Assembly: GCA_025449115.1 (NCBI GenBank)
Contig: JAHLKC010000002.1
Location: forward strand, 372,001-436,000
DNA: 64,000 bases
Origin: Chytridium lagenaria
Lineage: Eukaryota > Chytridiomycota > Chytridiomycetes > Chytridiales > Chytridiaceae
Direction: 5' to 3'
Position numbers and translations under genes: made by a program. The notes beneath the pieces were generated by a model. The model was not told where the DNA came from, did not search any database, and saw only the letters and a program-made list of their open reading frames with translations. This document shows positions 1 to 12,405 of the stretch, piece after piece. Numbering within the stretch: the first letter of the stretch is position 1; each line of letters begins with the position of its first letter.

Positions 1-563
1 AAATGGTGAATGAGAATTGTCACTTTGTACGTTCTGGGTCTTTGTACCTATATGATTCATGTTATGTTATCGCCTTGTTTCTTTTATATGTATTTATGTT
101 GTTCAATCAAGAGTGCATTTTTGTGTATCGTTCTGTATGAGAGTGAAGTTGCTTTTAGTAGGAGAATTGCACGCATGAGAGCGTTATTCGCGTTGCTATG
201 CGTAGAATAATGGTTTGTCGATTAGTCTTCAGCTTACCAATAATGTAATATGTTGTTTATACAATAATAAGATATTTGATAAACGAAACGAGCTTAGAAA
301 TATGTCATGACCGTCTTAGCGCGTCTAGTATCCCTTATTCAACATAGTCTGAAGAGCTACCCTGGATAACCGAACATTTGAAATAAGCATTCTCTTCCAT
401 TGTTTACACATCAAGCATTTTTCACCCCAATGCACACACTCACCCTAACATTACGGCTTCTTCCTTTCGTGACGCACTTCATCTGAGAATTATCAAAGTG
501 GCAAAGGTGTCCAAAAAGAATTTTGAGTGAAAATTTGCTCGACCTTTTTCTTAATCAATCCAA
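1..563. other. Left-edge non-coding stretch
   Basis: No open frame here has codon character or family resemblance that I recognise. The last part is presumably promoter and 5' UTR of the ribosomal protein gene that starts at 564. Confidence 0.5.
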
Positions 564-1090
564 ATGGTACGGCATGTTATGGGGATCACTGTAGAGAAGG
601 CCTTCCATCATCAACCTCAACGGACAGACAAACGGAAGGCTATGGATACGAGGATACAGGGATGCTTGATGCTGGATGGCACTGCTTTCGAACATGGTCA
701 AGAGCGATCAGATGGATGGGATGGATGGGATGGATAGGATTTGGGGACTTTGTTGTTTTAAAGCTCATGAGCAACGGATGCCTCCCGGAACCTTTCACAC
801 TATTACACAAGTCTTGCATTCGATGCTCTAGGATTCTCTCTCTCTGCGACTCTCGGATCTAGAATCTATGCATGTGACAGATAGCTAACGAGCGAATCTC
901 TCCCCCCTTTTCTTTGAAATCGTCACTATAACAGCCCACCAGATTGCACAAGACCAGGAAGCTTCGTGGCCGTGAGTAGATTTGTTTCATTCATGGGATG
1001 TGGAACAGTGGAGGGCGATGGGCTTATCATTTGATGCCCTGGCATGAGTTTATGGATTCTGATCAATTATAATTCTATAGACGTCTCATG

Positions 1091-1139
<49 letters not shown>

Positions 1140-1572
1140 CTTGCCGGTGGTCAGCACCACCACCGCATCAACTTTGACAAGTACCACCCTGGATACTTCG
1201 GAAAGGTCGGTATGCGTTACTTCCACAAGACCAAGAACCAGTACTTCAACAAGACCGTGAACCTTGACCAAGTCTGGACTCTTGTCCCTGAGGCTGACCG
1301 TCTCGCTGCCGCTGCCAAGCCCAAGGGCCCCGTCCCCGTCATTGACTTGACCGCCTCTGTGAGTTATCTTTTTTCTTTTTCTGTGCTGTTTTGGGGTATT
1401 GGGGACGTCATCACTCATCATTGTGTCAAATTTATCTTTTCAGGGCACCACCAAGCTCCTCGGTAAGGGCAAGCTCCCCAACATCCCCTTCATCGTCAAG
1501 ACCCGGTTGATCTCTAGGAAGGCTGAGCTTAAGATCATTGAGGCTGGTGGCAAGGTTGAGCTCGTTGCGTAA
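564..1572 (+). CDS. RPL28: 60S ribosomal protein L28/L27a (uL15)
   Basis: Component of the large cytosolic ribosomal subunit. I read four exons: 564-566, 935-971, 1081-1358 and 1444-1572, giving 148 residues, the usual family length. The first exon is only the ATG, followed by a 368-base intron whose 3' end has a CTATAAC branch point and CAG acceptor. Exon 2 encodes the basic start [13 protein letters not shown] and exon 3 the hallmark [16 protein letters not shown] and GGQHHHR blocks. The last exon ends in [17 protein letters not shown] and the stop. The single-codon first exon is inferred from the acceptor before CCC ACC AGA and an ATG-GT at 564-568; another upstream ATG with a donor could serve instead. 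Exons 2 to 4 are in frame at every junction. Confidence 0.95.
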
Positions 1573-1730
1573 ATTTGAGTTCCCTTTTGTTGATGTCGTT
1601 CGGGTTGCGGGGAATGCAACAAATAAAAACATTCAAAAAAGAATCTATTATTTTTGTACATTGCTATGATATGTTTATTTGTTTCGATCAGAGTTAAAAT
1701 CACCAAGATCACGGTTGTTGTGAAGTTGCC

Positions 1731-4700
1731 TTAAAGCTGTTCCCTTTCTATGACAACATCAAGGGAAACGGCTACAAATGCGTACATCTCAGCCATTTGC
1801 TCGCGATAGTCCACGTCGGCCTTAGCAAAGTGACCGCCGTCACTAACGCGCAAAAGAATCATGGTGGAAGGGTCCGTTAAAGGCGTGACAGTGGTTGAAG
1901 GGTTTGAAGCGTTTGTCAACGGGGAGATGGACGACGAGTGATCATCACCGCTCTTTTTTTGGCCGTCCACCGCACAACGATCTTGAGTCTCTATCCCATT
2001 ATTTGTGGTCGTCGTGTTCTGAGAATGAGTTTGCCAAAGCCACCACTGTTTTTTTCTGTTTACAGCAGCGTGCGATGACAAGGTTGTCACGTTCGGCTGA
2101 GGAGTGCATTCCTTCTTCTTTAAAGTGAGGGCGGTGCGGATGGTCTTTCTGATTCTTGCAATGAATTTGACAGGTTCATAAAAAGGGACACGAGGATCGT
2201 TCATGCCAGCTGTGACGAGAAGATTGGGGAAAGGGAACCTCGGTTGACGGGCATTTAGGTATGGAGAGTAGTGCAACATGGCGTCAAGGATATCCTGAGA
2301 AAGGAGCGGGTTTCCCATTCAAACCTAATTTTACACGATGAATACGTATTTGGTGTAAACAAAACAACAACAACAAAAAAGAAGAAGTAGGGAATGGGGG
2401 ATTTAAAAGAAAAGAAAAAAAGAAATAGAAAAAAAGAGATGGAGTGCAGAGAAGAAAAAAAAAAAAAGTGTTGGGTACCATTCAAACGCTGTCCATGGAA
2501 CCATGGAATCCACAAGATCCCCTAACGGATCAATAAACGGCACTTGCGCCACCACCGCCGCCACATTCCTCTCCCCCCTCCCCTCCCCAGCGCCCAACCA
2601 CCCACAACCGCATCTCCAGCAACCAACCCCCCAGCACTCCTCCAACCACGCCACCCTCCCCGCATCAGCCCATCCAGCATCACAAGACCATTGATGCAAT
2701 CCGAGTATCCTGCATGGAGTGACGTTTACGCGCGTATTTACCGTCACGATACCATTGTTGGCCATGGTCGCCGTCACCCGGGGATGGCAGATGGCGTAGC
2801 CTATGTGGGCGTCGAGGAGGGGGAAGAGGGTTGATCGTAGATGGCGGGGGAGGAGATGCCGTATGCGCCGTAGGAGGGAGGAGGAAGGGGAGTGGGGATG
2901 GGGAGGGAGGGTTGGGAGGAGGAATGTAGAGGGGATGGGAGGGGAGGTAGGGGAGGAGGAGGATTGGGGGACCATGTGAGGGATTCGGGTGTAGAGGTTG
3001 TGGAGGGGTATGGGTGGGAGAGGTTTTTGGATGGTGTTGGTGAGACGTGTTATGAGGTTGTAGGAGTAGACGGGGGAGGGTTGAGGAAGGAGGAGTTTGT
3101 GTAGACCATGCAGGGAGATCCGTGACGACGAAAGAGTCTAGATTCCATGTCGTCGATGGTGGATGGGAAGAGAGCGTAAAAGGCTTTGAGGATGTTTGAT
3201 GACTTGCTCATCTTCTAAACGAGTCCAATGAGAGGAAACGCGTCTGACAATGAAAGCCACCCTCATTGCCTTTTTCCAAGCCCATACGATGATCCCGAGT
3301 TCTTTTGAATATGCTTCAATCTTCTCAATGTAGATGTCTGGGGAATGCGGGATGACCACGTTGACGCTGATATCGGTGAAATCGAGGTTTGATGGTGGTT
3401 GGGATAGAGATGGGTGCAGACAGAGAAGGAGACATGGGAGAAGAATGACGCGGTAGTTGTAGTATGACGCGTCGTTGATGCGGATGAGAAAGGATGTGGC
3501 GTTCCATGGTACGATATCGTACATGCGGCCAGGTTGTCGACCGAGAATGAGGGGCTGCGGGGTACGGTAAAGTTGATCGGGAGATGCAAGGAGGAGGTTT
3601 TCGGAAGTCTCTTGACCGACGATCTGGAGTTTGGGGAGGGAGGAGGGAGAGAGATTTAGAGGAATACTGGTGAATGTGGAGGCGTAATAATGTTACCTTT
3701 AAAAACAAGTACTTGCCGTCTGTAGACGAATCAAGCTCGGTGGTCATTGATATATCTTTTTCTGCGTAAATGTGTTCTGCTTGAAACTCAAGTCCGATGG
3801 GAAAAGTCGCAACGTCTATGCATGCAGATGGATTAGATAAAAGCAATACAAGTAAGGTAGAGACAACCAACCTCCTCCACCAGAGCATCCTTTAACGCAT
3901 ACTCTGTTTACAATCATTGGGACGCCATAAGTCTTATCAACGACATTAAAATAAATCCAATGCCTCACTGTTTTCTTCTTCTTGTCCCTCTCACCCTTTC
4001 TCCACCCACCTCCACGTCTTTTCATCTCATCCGTTGATCTACCATCCACAGCTTTCTCGTCAACCATCTCCGACGCCCATCTGACAGAATAATAAGTGGC
4101 ATTGGCAACCCTTACAATCTCTGGTTTTTTCGACGAATCCAAGAGATCAATGACATACAGAGCAAAAGACTCTGAACCATTCATATCATAGGAAAACGCC
4201 ACAAGACGGTCGTCACCAGGGTTGACTTCAAAGACTCCCAGCTCAAAGGTTGGAGCATGAGGAGGGACGAGAGACGCAAAGTCGACGACAACCTCAACTT
4301 TACCAGTGTCTTGATGTGTTGACGCGTTGGTGTCAGAGTGGATGTTGCATGTACAGAGATTGGTGCTGGGAGATATTTTTTGGCGCTTGTAGACGGGGAG
4401 GGTGAGTCCGTCGTCACCATCTTGAGTGGTGTAGTCGATCCAGTAAAGATGGGATCCTTGCTCCCAGAATGTTGATGGAGGGTTGACGGTGGAAACGATT
4501 TGACAAGGAGATGGAGATGGAACGGTATCTGAGGGTTGATGCACTTGACCATTGCTGCTATCCCAGTATTTGAGACGGTCGAGAAACCATTGTTTTACTT
4601 GATGGTGAGGTTTCTAATGGTGGTTGTTGTTTTCTTTTATTTAGAAAAATGAGGAAAGGTTTCTCCTACTTTAAAAGCCAAACTACCCATCAGTCACTCT

Positions 4701-5131
4701 TACCATGACGGAATCCGTGTAAGCATTCTCCTGGGAAATGTAAGCAAGGACATCTGGATCCTTGTCCGTATGCTTGAGCCAGCCAAACTCATCCGAGATG
4801 GTAACGTTCTGAACCTTGAATTGAAAAGGAACTTGCTTTGCCACAGGTGGACGTAGTCTTGAGGATTTTCTTCCCTCACTCCAACTATTGACGTCTGATG
4901 CGTGCTGGGAGGACTCTGTTGGAATTGGCTTGAGCTTTTTTGGCTTTGCTGCATGCAGCGAATGACTGGGAGCGATGGATGTGGAGATGAATATGAATAG
5001 GAACAAGAGAAGGACGATGGTAAGGCATGAGAAGAAGAGTGCAGGTAGTGATAGTAGCTTTAGTTTTACAAAGCACCCATATCTCTTGCTGAGGGTCTGT
5101 GTTGAAGCAGCTCTGATGGGATGTAAGATGG
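1731..5131 (-). CDS. Oligopeptidase B-like S9A prolyl oligopeptidase, frame-disrupted
   Basis: Serine peptidase of the prolyl oligopeptidase family, closest in motifs to oligopeptidase B. Exons visible: about 5131-4704 (hydrophobic N-terminal segment FLFIFIS, then DEFGWLKHTDKDPDVLAYI), 4613-3872 (start of the beta-propeller), 3815-3697, then a block from 3623 downwards. The catalytic half shows GQQWYRDGKYARKR, a nucleophile-like WRSAGGLVAG (family GRSAGG), VAQVPFID, GNPLLSQDIL, MNDPRVPFYEP and the catalytic histidine GGHF near the C-terminus. These blocks lie in different frames: shifts occur near 3075, 2778, between 2620 and 2560, and at the intron at 2315-2487, mostly fitting one missing base. 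A low-complexity insertion of about 75 residues sits between IARIRK and MILLRV. No ATG is in frame with the N-terminal segment, so the start is unresolved. It may be a pseudogene or a good gene with sequence errors. Confidence 0.75.
2315..2487 (-). repeat. Ten-base direct repeat flanking an intron
   Basis: Read on the minus strand, GTTTGAATGG occurs at 2487-2478 and again at 2324-2315. The intervening T-rich stretch is the intron between VPWTAFEW and GNPLLSQ of the S9 peptidase. The repeat marks both exon-intron borders, as expected if the intron arose by segment duplication or by insertion with target duplication. Confidence 0.55.
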
Positions 5132-5429
5132 CATGCTCAAGTTGATTGGTATATTATATTATTATAGGACAGTATGATATAGTATAGTATAGATAAGCGG
5201 AGTTTTGAGAATAATTATTATAAATAATATTAAATAAATAAATAAATAAATAATAAAATGTGATTTAATAAATAATAATGAATAATAGTATATGTAGAAC
5301 GCTTATCTTATACATACAACATGCATATTTATATGTACATTATACAACATGCACATATATATATATATATGTACAGTATATAGGTAAATACATTTAATAA
5401 TGGATAATAAACTATTTATTACCTATATG

Positions 5430-5490
5430 GACATACATACATACATATCATACATACATATCATACATACATAGATACATACATACATAT
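5430..5490. repeat. (CATA)n microsatellite
   Basis: Interrupted tandem CATA units within the AT-rich island. Confidence 0.8.
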
Positions 5491-5940
5491 GTATTTACAT
5501 AGACAATCTATATATTTACATGATAGAATGTACATACAATAATACTATATACATATACATACAATAATACTACATCATTCATAGATACACACCTTTAGGA
5601 CATATATACATGTGTAAATGCATGATAGGAAAAAGCCCTCGTATGTATTATTATGTGTAAATAGTAGACCTATATAAATACTAATTAATACTGTATATCT
5701 ATTATTATATGATGTTTAATAATAAATTAAAAAGTTTCAAGTATACAAGTATTTAACAATATTATATGGAAACAGTGAAGCCCGGGGGTTGTTATTATAT
5801 GAATGTGCGCTCTTGTGATAAATAATACATTACATATTAGGTAATATATTTATTATTTAATTGAACTTATTAATAGTATTAATATATTCATATTCCCATT
5901 TATTTATTTATTATTTATTTATTAATGATTTTATATATAG

Positions 5941-5980
5941 AGAGGAGAAGAGAAGAGAAGAAAAGAGAAGAGAAGAGAAG
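5941..5980. repeat. AGAGA-type purine tandem repeat
   Basis: Eight tandem five-base purine units (AGAGG/AGAAG/AAAAG variants), all purine on the plus strand. Confidence 0.8.
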
Positions 5981-7219
5981 CAATTACTATTATATTAATT
6001 AATATTTAGTATATAATTATTAATATGTAAAAGTTAAAAAAAAGACAACGATGGCGAGTATTACTGATGATACTTTACGAACGTGAGCACACACACACTA
6101 CTGCAAGCACACACTATATATTTATTAATAACTTAATAAATACACACAATTTCCTTACATCTCTATATCGGTATTATTATTTATTATATAGGTATACATC
6201 ATAGGTAGTATTAATGAGTGTAGATGTCACGTGTGGGTACAGGTTTCCTTTTAATCAAATTTTTTTTTTAAAAATTCATATTTTATAATTATTATTAATA
6301 TTAATAATAATAAATAATATCATAAATAGTTAAGAGGGGCTTTTTTGTTTTTTTTCATTTCTTTTCATTCATTCATTCATCCGCGCGCACACGCGACAAG
6401 AATGTGTGTCCATCAATGCTATTATTGATAAATGATGTTTAGTACGCGTTAGTTACCATTTCTTTTACTGTGGCTGTCCACTCAAATGCACATACATACA
6501 TACATGCATACAGACATACAGCCATTGAATTGAATTTAAATACAAACAAGAATAACATGCAAGTTCAAGATGGATGGAATGGAAGAAAGATGGAATGGAA
6601 TGGATGTCAATAATTAAATAATAATAATGTATTTACATTATCAACTATGAACAATGCATTTCTTATTCTGTATCTATTATATAGGTAAATTACATATCCA
6701 TCTATTTATATATATGTATAATGAATTATTAATAAATAAACCTTTACACCCCCATCCCTATTATATAATAATCCCCATTCCCCCAACCAAGCTCACCAAC
6801 CCCTCCCTCCCACTCCCTTTTTTGGCTGAAGAGATCAATCTGAAAGAGAAAATAATAAAAAAAAAATGATAAAATTTTATTTATTTATTTTATTTATTTT
6901 ATTAAACAACAAAAAGGAGAAAAAAAATTATTTATTTATTTATTGAGGGAGTGAGGGGGGAAAAACAACAAAAACGAGAGTCTGTTACACCGGATTGATT
7001 TGGAGTGGAACTGAACTGACCTTTACCTTTAACAACTTGTGTCCCTGGCCCCTCCCCTTCCTTCGTCTTGACCCCCCCATCTAGATTCATCATTCGTTAC
7101 CCCCATCACTACACCCCCCTTCCCCCCAGCTAATCCCTGAATCCTTTCATACTCTTCTTTAGTTTCTTGCAGTCTAGAACCATTGCATCAATTGAAATCA
7201 TTACACATCAACCTTTTAC

Positions 7220-8243
7220 ATGGAGGGAGATGCAAGGGGTGAGGGCGTAACCTCTACCGCTACTGCATCAACATCACCAACATCAGCATCAGCAGCAGCA
7301 TCAACAGCAGTATCAGGAGCCGGAGCTGCTGGAGAGAGTGGTGCTGTTGCCAATTCTCCAAATGCTTCCTCGATTCGATCACCAGTGATCTCGGCTACAT
7401 CCTCGCCCACGTCGCATGACCAACATCAAAGCCATCAATTGCCATTCTCTCCTCCAGCCAACAGGAACCCTCTAAAATTCAGACACATTCTGGAATAGGA
7501 TCATCACCGCCAGACCAGACATCTTCTCCTCTTTCATCGTCATTTCAGCAACAGCAGGATTCAAGGGGACCTCCACAACAGCGCCGACTGAGAAAGGTCT
7601 CCCAGCTTCAGCCCGTACTCGAAACCATTTTGGACATCCCCCATGGATCTACTGCAGGTGCGGCAGCCGAAGCAGGATCTTTTGGAACAGGGGTGGGGTC
7701 CGGCAACACTGGGGATGGCTCTGGAGTCAATGCTGGATCCGGTCAAAAGTTGGCCGTCCATTTTCGTGCCCCCATCTCTGGATTCTCCTCTTCTGCGCAA
7801 GCATTCCGGCAAATGCATTCACATCTTGGAGACGGATCAGGCATTGGCGGAGTCTCGGGATCAGGAGGGGTGTCCAGCGGCCCCAGTCTGCGCCGTGGCC
7901 TGCATCAGAGAGAACGAGGACAGCTTCAGCATTCCAAGTCTCTGGATGTCAGAGTGTCAACATCACCGTCACACCCACATGGAGGGCCATTTGGTTCACC
8001 CTCTTCACCAGCATCCCCATATGCCTCACCCGCTTACGACCATCTCCTTCTTAACCGTCCCCTCAGCCTCAACGATCTTAATAGAGTAGCAATGATGAAC
8101 GAGGCCAAGCAGCAGCAGCATTATCAAAATGAATTAAATAGAGTGACCGGGGGTGGAAGAAAACCATCAAAGGATCATCGGAGACAACATGGCGACCGTC
8201 CGTCACAACACAACAACAACAACAACAACAACAACAGCAGCAG

Positions 8244-8275
<32 letters not shown>

Positions 8276-11200
8276 GCAACAACAGCAACAACAGCAACAG
8301 CAGCAGCAGCATATATTATCCCCACCGCAACCACGTCCATCTCAACAACTTCAACAGCAGCACCAGCAAAATTCTCACCAGCAACAACATCACCAGCATC
8401 AATCCAACGCGCCCAATCCATCACAGCAACGTTCGTCCAGCAACGCCGCCAACAACTCTTCTGACGATTCCATTCCTTCATCTCCTATGACGCCGCACTC
8501 GGAGCTTGATGGCTTTAACTTTCAGGAGGAGATCCAGCAGGATCTACACAATTTGAGAGATATAGTGGTAAAGGGTCCGGCACGGGAAATGGTTATCTAT
8601 CGTTTCCTGGAGTTGCGATTCCGCCCAATTTCTGTATTGATGCGGATGAGGTGCGTGGCTTTGACACTTAATTCGGCTTTTTCTATATTTTTTCTCTTCC
8701 ATTCGATTTTCACACGTTTTGTTTTTTTTTTTAAAAAAAATATTGGCAATTAATGTGATTCTCACTGCTTTTCTCCTTTTTGTGTTTAGGAACGACAAAT
8801 GGGACCTGGCGTGTCCATGCTAACCCCAGATATGTCGTGGTCTAAATGCGATATGCCTGCCTTTGCATGGTTCGAACTCTTTATCCGCGCAGGCGCTGTT
8901 CTTTCTGCTGGTGCTGTGGGTGCAACAAATCAGGGGTCAAATTTTTTTGGATGGACTGGCCCTGTTGGTGTTGTAGCTCCTACGGCTCTGTGGGAGAATC
9001 TTCGTGATGCTCTTGAGCAACTGGAGCCTTTCCCTTCGCCGCAACCTGTGCAGACTCATTCTATGGGAACACCCCGTCATCATCAAGAGGACGGGTATGA
9101 TTCGACAGGGAACGAGAGGAAACAGAGTGGTGAGGAAAGGCGTCAAAAACGGAATGGTCAACAACAACAACATCATCATCACCATCAATCTTCCTCTCTA
9201 TCACATGCTGCGTCAAACTCTGTTTCCATGTCAAATACTATGCAACCTCACCAGCCTCATCATGGCGGAGTCAACGAAGATGACGGGGAAGAAAATTACG
9301 AAGACGACGAAGGCGAACACGACGGGGACGATGAAGACCGATCTTACCTTGATGTGGAGTCGCCATCAACATCGCTTCACCTTCGCCACTATCCTTCAAA
9401 CGAGCGTGATATGCCTTCGTCACCAGTTTCTTCCCAAAGACATACCGGACCTATCCATTACCCTTCACTACAGCACCTGCCCTCACAACCCCTTTACCTT
9501 CCTCCTGGCGCCAGATCTTCACAGGCTGCACGAAACCTTGCCCCACCTCAACGTCGGCTTCCTACAAAACGGCAAGCCATGTCAGCACAAGGTATGCAAG
9601 GCGCAGGGAACGATCGTGACGACCCTCAAAATTTTCATCAACAACATCATCACGATCATCATGACGATGGTGATGATGACGAAGCACCACCACCTCCTCC
9701 CTCTGGCACTTTTGGCGGCCACCCTTCATCAGGACACCTTTACCACCATCCCTCTACTCCATCACTTCGCGTTTTTGCGTCGCAGACTTCGTTGGCATCT
9801 CAATCTACACTCATGGACGATATGGGGTACCCGATTCATCACCATCAAAAATACGTTTCTGGGCAGCATTCTGGTGGTCTGATAGTTCCGATGGCTTCCA
9901 ACAGCACCTTGTCGTCCGCAGCCTCTGCGTCGTCGCTACTTGGAGGTAATAATGGCAGGAGGAGAACACGGCGGAGGGCGAAATCTGTGTCTATGGCTTC
10001 GCTCACTTCGGTCGTTTCAAGTTCATCGACTTTGAATAACATGCCTGAGCTTAATTCTAGGAGGAGCAATGGAGGGTTTATGGGAGGGCTAAGGGGAGGA
10101 ATGTCCCCTGCCCCAACGCAGCAGCAGGTCTTCATGCAGCAGCAGCATCACGGCGTCGGACGAGGTGGGGGGAGGAGTGGAGGAGATACGACGAGAGGGA
10201 GGTTGGCTATGTCAGATGATGAATTGGGAGGAAATATGAGAGGGGAAGGCGGAGGAGGCGGAAGAGGAAGACGAGACGTGGAAGAGGATTACATGATGGG
10301 AGAGGACGATGATATTCTCAGGATGGAGGAGGAGGATGATATGGAATTGTTGCATCAGTCCAGAGTCGGAGGATATATCAACAACACGTCTTCCACGTCT
10401 TCCCACCACCACCACCACCATCATCATCCCGACGACGATCTCGATGACGATGCCTACGACCACGACCACGATCCAACCATCCCACCCTCGTACACCGATA
10501 ACCACCCTCCCCAAACTCTCCGAATGTCTGGTCCCTCCAACCTTCCACATTACCTTGAACGCATCCCCGACGCCCGCAACGGCTCTCGTTCCATGTCCCC
10601 ACGCACACACGTAACGGCTACCCCCTCCCTTACCCCGACGACCACCTCCACACATCCGCACGTCGCTCCTCCGCCTCCACAACCTCCACCTCTCACGATC
10701 CACGCCAACCCCACCCCCATTCTACATCCCCTGCAGCCACTCCTCTCTCTCCATCCCCGTCACTCCCGTCCACGGCGTCCGCGCCATCCCCTTTACCGTC
10801 GTATCCACCCCTTGTCGCTTTGGATGCGTGTAGTAACCCGGTGCAGGGGTTGAGTCATCTTCCGCAGAGCTTTTTGTCAGAGGTGAGAGGGGTGTTTGGG
10901 TATGGGGTTGTGTATCATGCTACACGACCTAGGGAGTCGAGGGTGTTTTTTGCTTTTAGAGATGACAATGAGATGGGTGAGGGGGTTAGAAAGCGGAATG
11001 TCAAGTGAGTATACCTGTTTTTATGAGATATCGGCTTTATCCAAAATACGTGATTAACCTTTTGTTCCTTTTTTTTCCCTCTCTTTTTAAAAAAAAAGAC
11101 TATTCCGTTCCATCGCCGAAAAGCATAACGTTCCGTTCGGAAACTACCTAAAGTGGACGGAAGCACTCAAGAGTGCGCAAAATCGGAGACCGTCCCTTCA

Positions 11201-11318
11201 CGATACCATGTCAGGCAATATGAGGAGAACCAACACGTCACATGGTAGATCTCAGCAACAACAACAGCAGCAACAACACGGTACAATTTGTGCAGCAGAC
11301 GACTGGTGGAGAGGGTGA
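7220..11318 (+). CDS. Large low-complexity polyQ/His/Ser-rich protein, unknown function
   Basis: I do not recognise this family. Three exons fit: 7220-8650, 8790-11004 and 11099-11318. The junctions are clean: exon 1 ends FCIDADE, exon 2 opens ERQMGPGVSMLTPDMSWS, and exon 3 starts with the K codon completed across the intron. Exon 1 is Ser/Gly/Ala-rich, then a polyQ/H tract, then GKGSGTGNGYLSFPGVAIPP. Exon 2 has one globular-looking piece (FAWFELFIRAGAVLSAGA ... LWENLRDALEQLE), His-rich and acidic tracts, and a conserved-looking end (LPQSFLSEVRGVFGYGVVYHATRP). Exon 3 gives LFRSIAEKHNVPFGNYLKWTEAL and a short Q run. The coding frame steps near 7430-7500, 8205, 8530 and 10600-10700, each compatible with one missing base. 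The composition suggests a nuclear or RNA-binding regulatory scaffold, but that is a guess. Confidence 0.6.
8205..8315. repeat. CAA/CAG/CAT trinucleotide tract (polyQ)
   Basis: About 110 bases of near-perfect CAN codons. Downstream coding continuity (SPPQPRPSQQL) favours the CAA/CAG glutamine frame, while upstream sequence enters in the AAC frame, so a length error or a real slip inside the tract is likely. Confidence 0.8.
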
Positions 11319-12405
11319 TGGGGATAATGTTGCGTCTTAGAAAAAATACTTTTTAATTCTCTTTTTTTTTTTTTGAATAGCGTTGACGGTTTTATGTGAA
11401 TTCTTTTTTTTTTTGTTTTGTTTTACCGAATCCTTTTGTTTTTACTGTACTAGCTGGTTTTTGCCTTTCGTTTACGATCTATCCCTTCTCTCTCTTTTTT
11501 GTTTTCTGGAGTGCCTTGCGAAAAAGTGGGTTTATTCAAGAACCTCGCTTGTTCCACCTCCATTTGTCGTTTTTTTTTGCTCTTTTTGTTGATTTTTTTT
11601 TTTTTTTTGCTGTTCCCACTTGTTGTTTTTTGCAATGCTTTTTCTTTTCCCCGTTTTGCTGTCTGCAAACAAAAGGACCTCCTCGTTTGTTTCTTTTCTT
11701 AAACCAAGTAATGGAGGGTATTCCCTTTTTCTTTTCCTTTTTTTGTCGTGTTCTTTTCTGTGTAGTTTTTTTGTGGTTTCTGTTTTGTTTTTAGAAAAAA
11801 CCCTTGGTAGAATAGTTACAGCCCCCACCCCCCTTTTTTTTGTTGATGCAAAAAGAAAAAGAAAGAAAATAGAATGTGTAATATCTCTTGTCTCTGATTT
11901 CATCTCCCTCATTTCTTTGGTTTTTTATGCGCGTCTCTTTCAAGTCATCTCACCTCACCTTTATTTTCATACTTTTGCCATATTAGAACGCGTTGAAGAA
12001 TGGCGCATTTCTTTGATTTTCTCTTTTGTCTTTTTTTTTTTTAACCTGTTGTCTTTCTTCTTTTCCCTTTTCATCAACACGCCCATTGAAAAAAGATTGC
12101 GCGAAAGATAGGGATCAAGCCTTTTGGGTAAAGGGGTTTTCCCGCCCGCCCCATCACCCAGAAAAACAAAGAAGATTATCGATCAAAAAAAATTTTAATT
12201 TCACGGTAACGGCATGACTCTGTCATCTCCGAAGCAATGGAAAAGGCAATTACTCATAAAAACACAGACTTTTTTCTTTTAATAAAAATGGGTGAATAAA
12301 ATGTGTGCAAAGAGAAATACAGATGAGCAAGACTTATAAAAAAAAAAACATAGAATAATAAACAAAGATTCAATACAAAGATTTCAGGGGACTTTAACGC
12401 TCAAC
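11319..12405. other. T-rich intergenic spacer
   Basis: Between two converging genes. Dominated by T runs (6-14 bases) with CT-rich stretches. Frames that stay open here encode only Phe/Leu/Ser-rich strings typical of such composition. I see no gene. Confidence 0.6.

Larger units (their letters stand above)
5132..7219. other. AT-rich microsatellite island, no gene seen
   Basis: About 2 kb that is far richer in A and T than the flanks, full of short tandem repeats: AAAT/TAAA units near 5232-5252, CATA units near 5430-5490, AGAGA-type purine repeats at 5941-5980, ATTC/ATTT units near 6365 and 6880-6950. No frame here looks coding. It separates two divergently transcribed genes (S9 peptidase on minus, low-complexity protein on plus), so its ends must hold their promoters. 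Confidence 0.7.

Noticed and set aside
1731..5131. Splitting the S9 region into several small genes
   Set aside because: The blocks follow the order of one oligopeptidase B protein from propeller entry to catalytic histidine.
5132..7219. CRISPR-like or tandem array
   Set aside because: Only simple microsatellites; no repeat-spacer structure, and the genome is eukaryotic.
8203..8481. Val/Ala-rich and Thr-rich frames over the CAN repeat
   Set aside because: All six frames of a CAA repeat stay open; the glutamine frame is the one continuous with downstream coding blocks.
11383..12111. Phe/Leu-rich open frames suggesting membrane proteins
   Set aside because: Produced by T runs; no splice-consistent gene or conserved motif.
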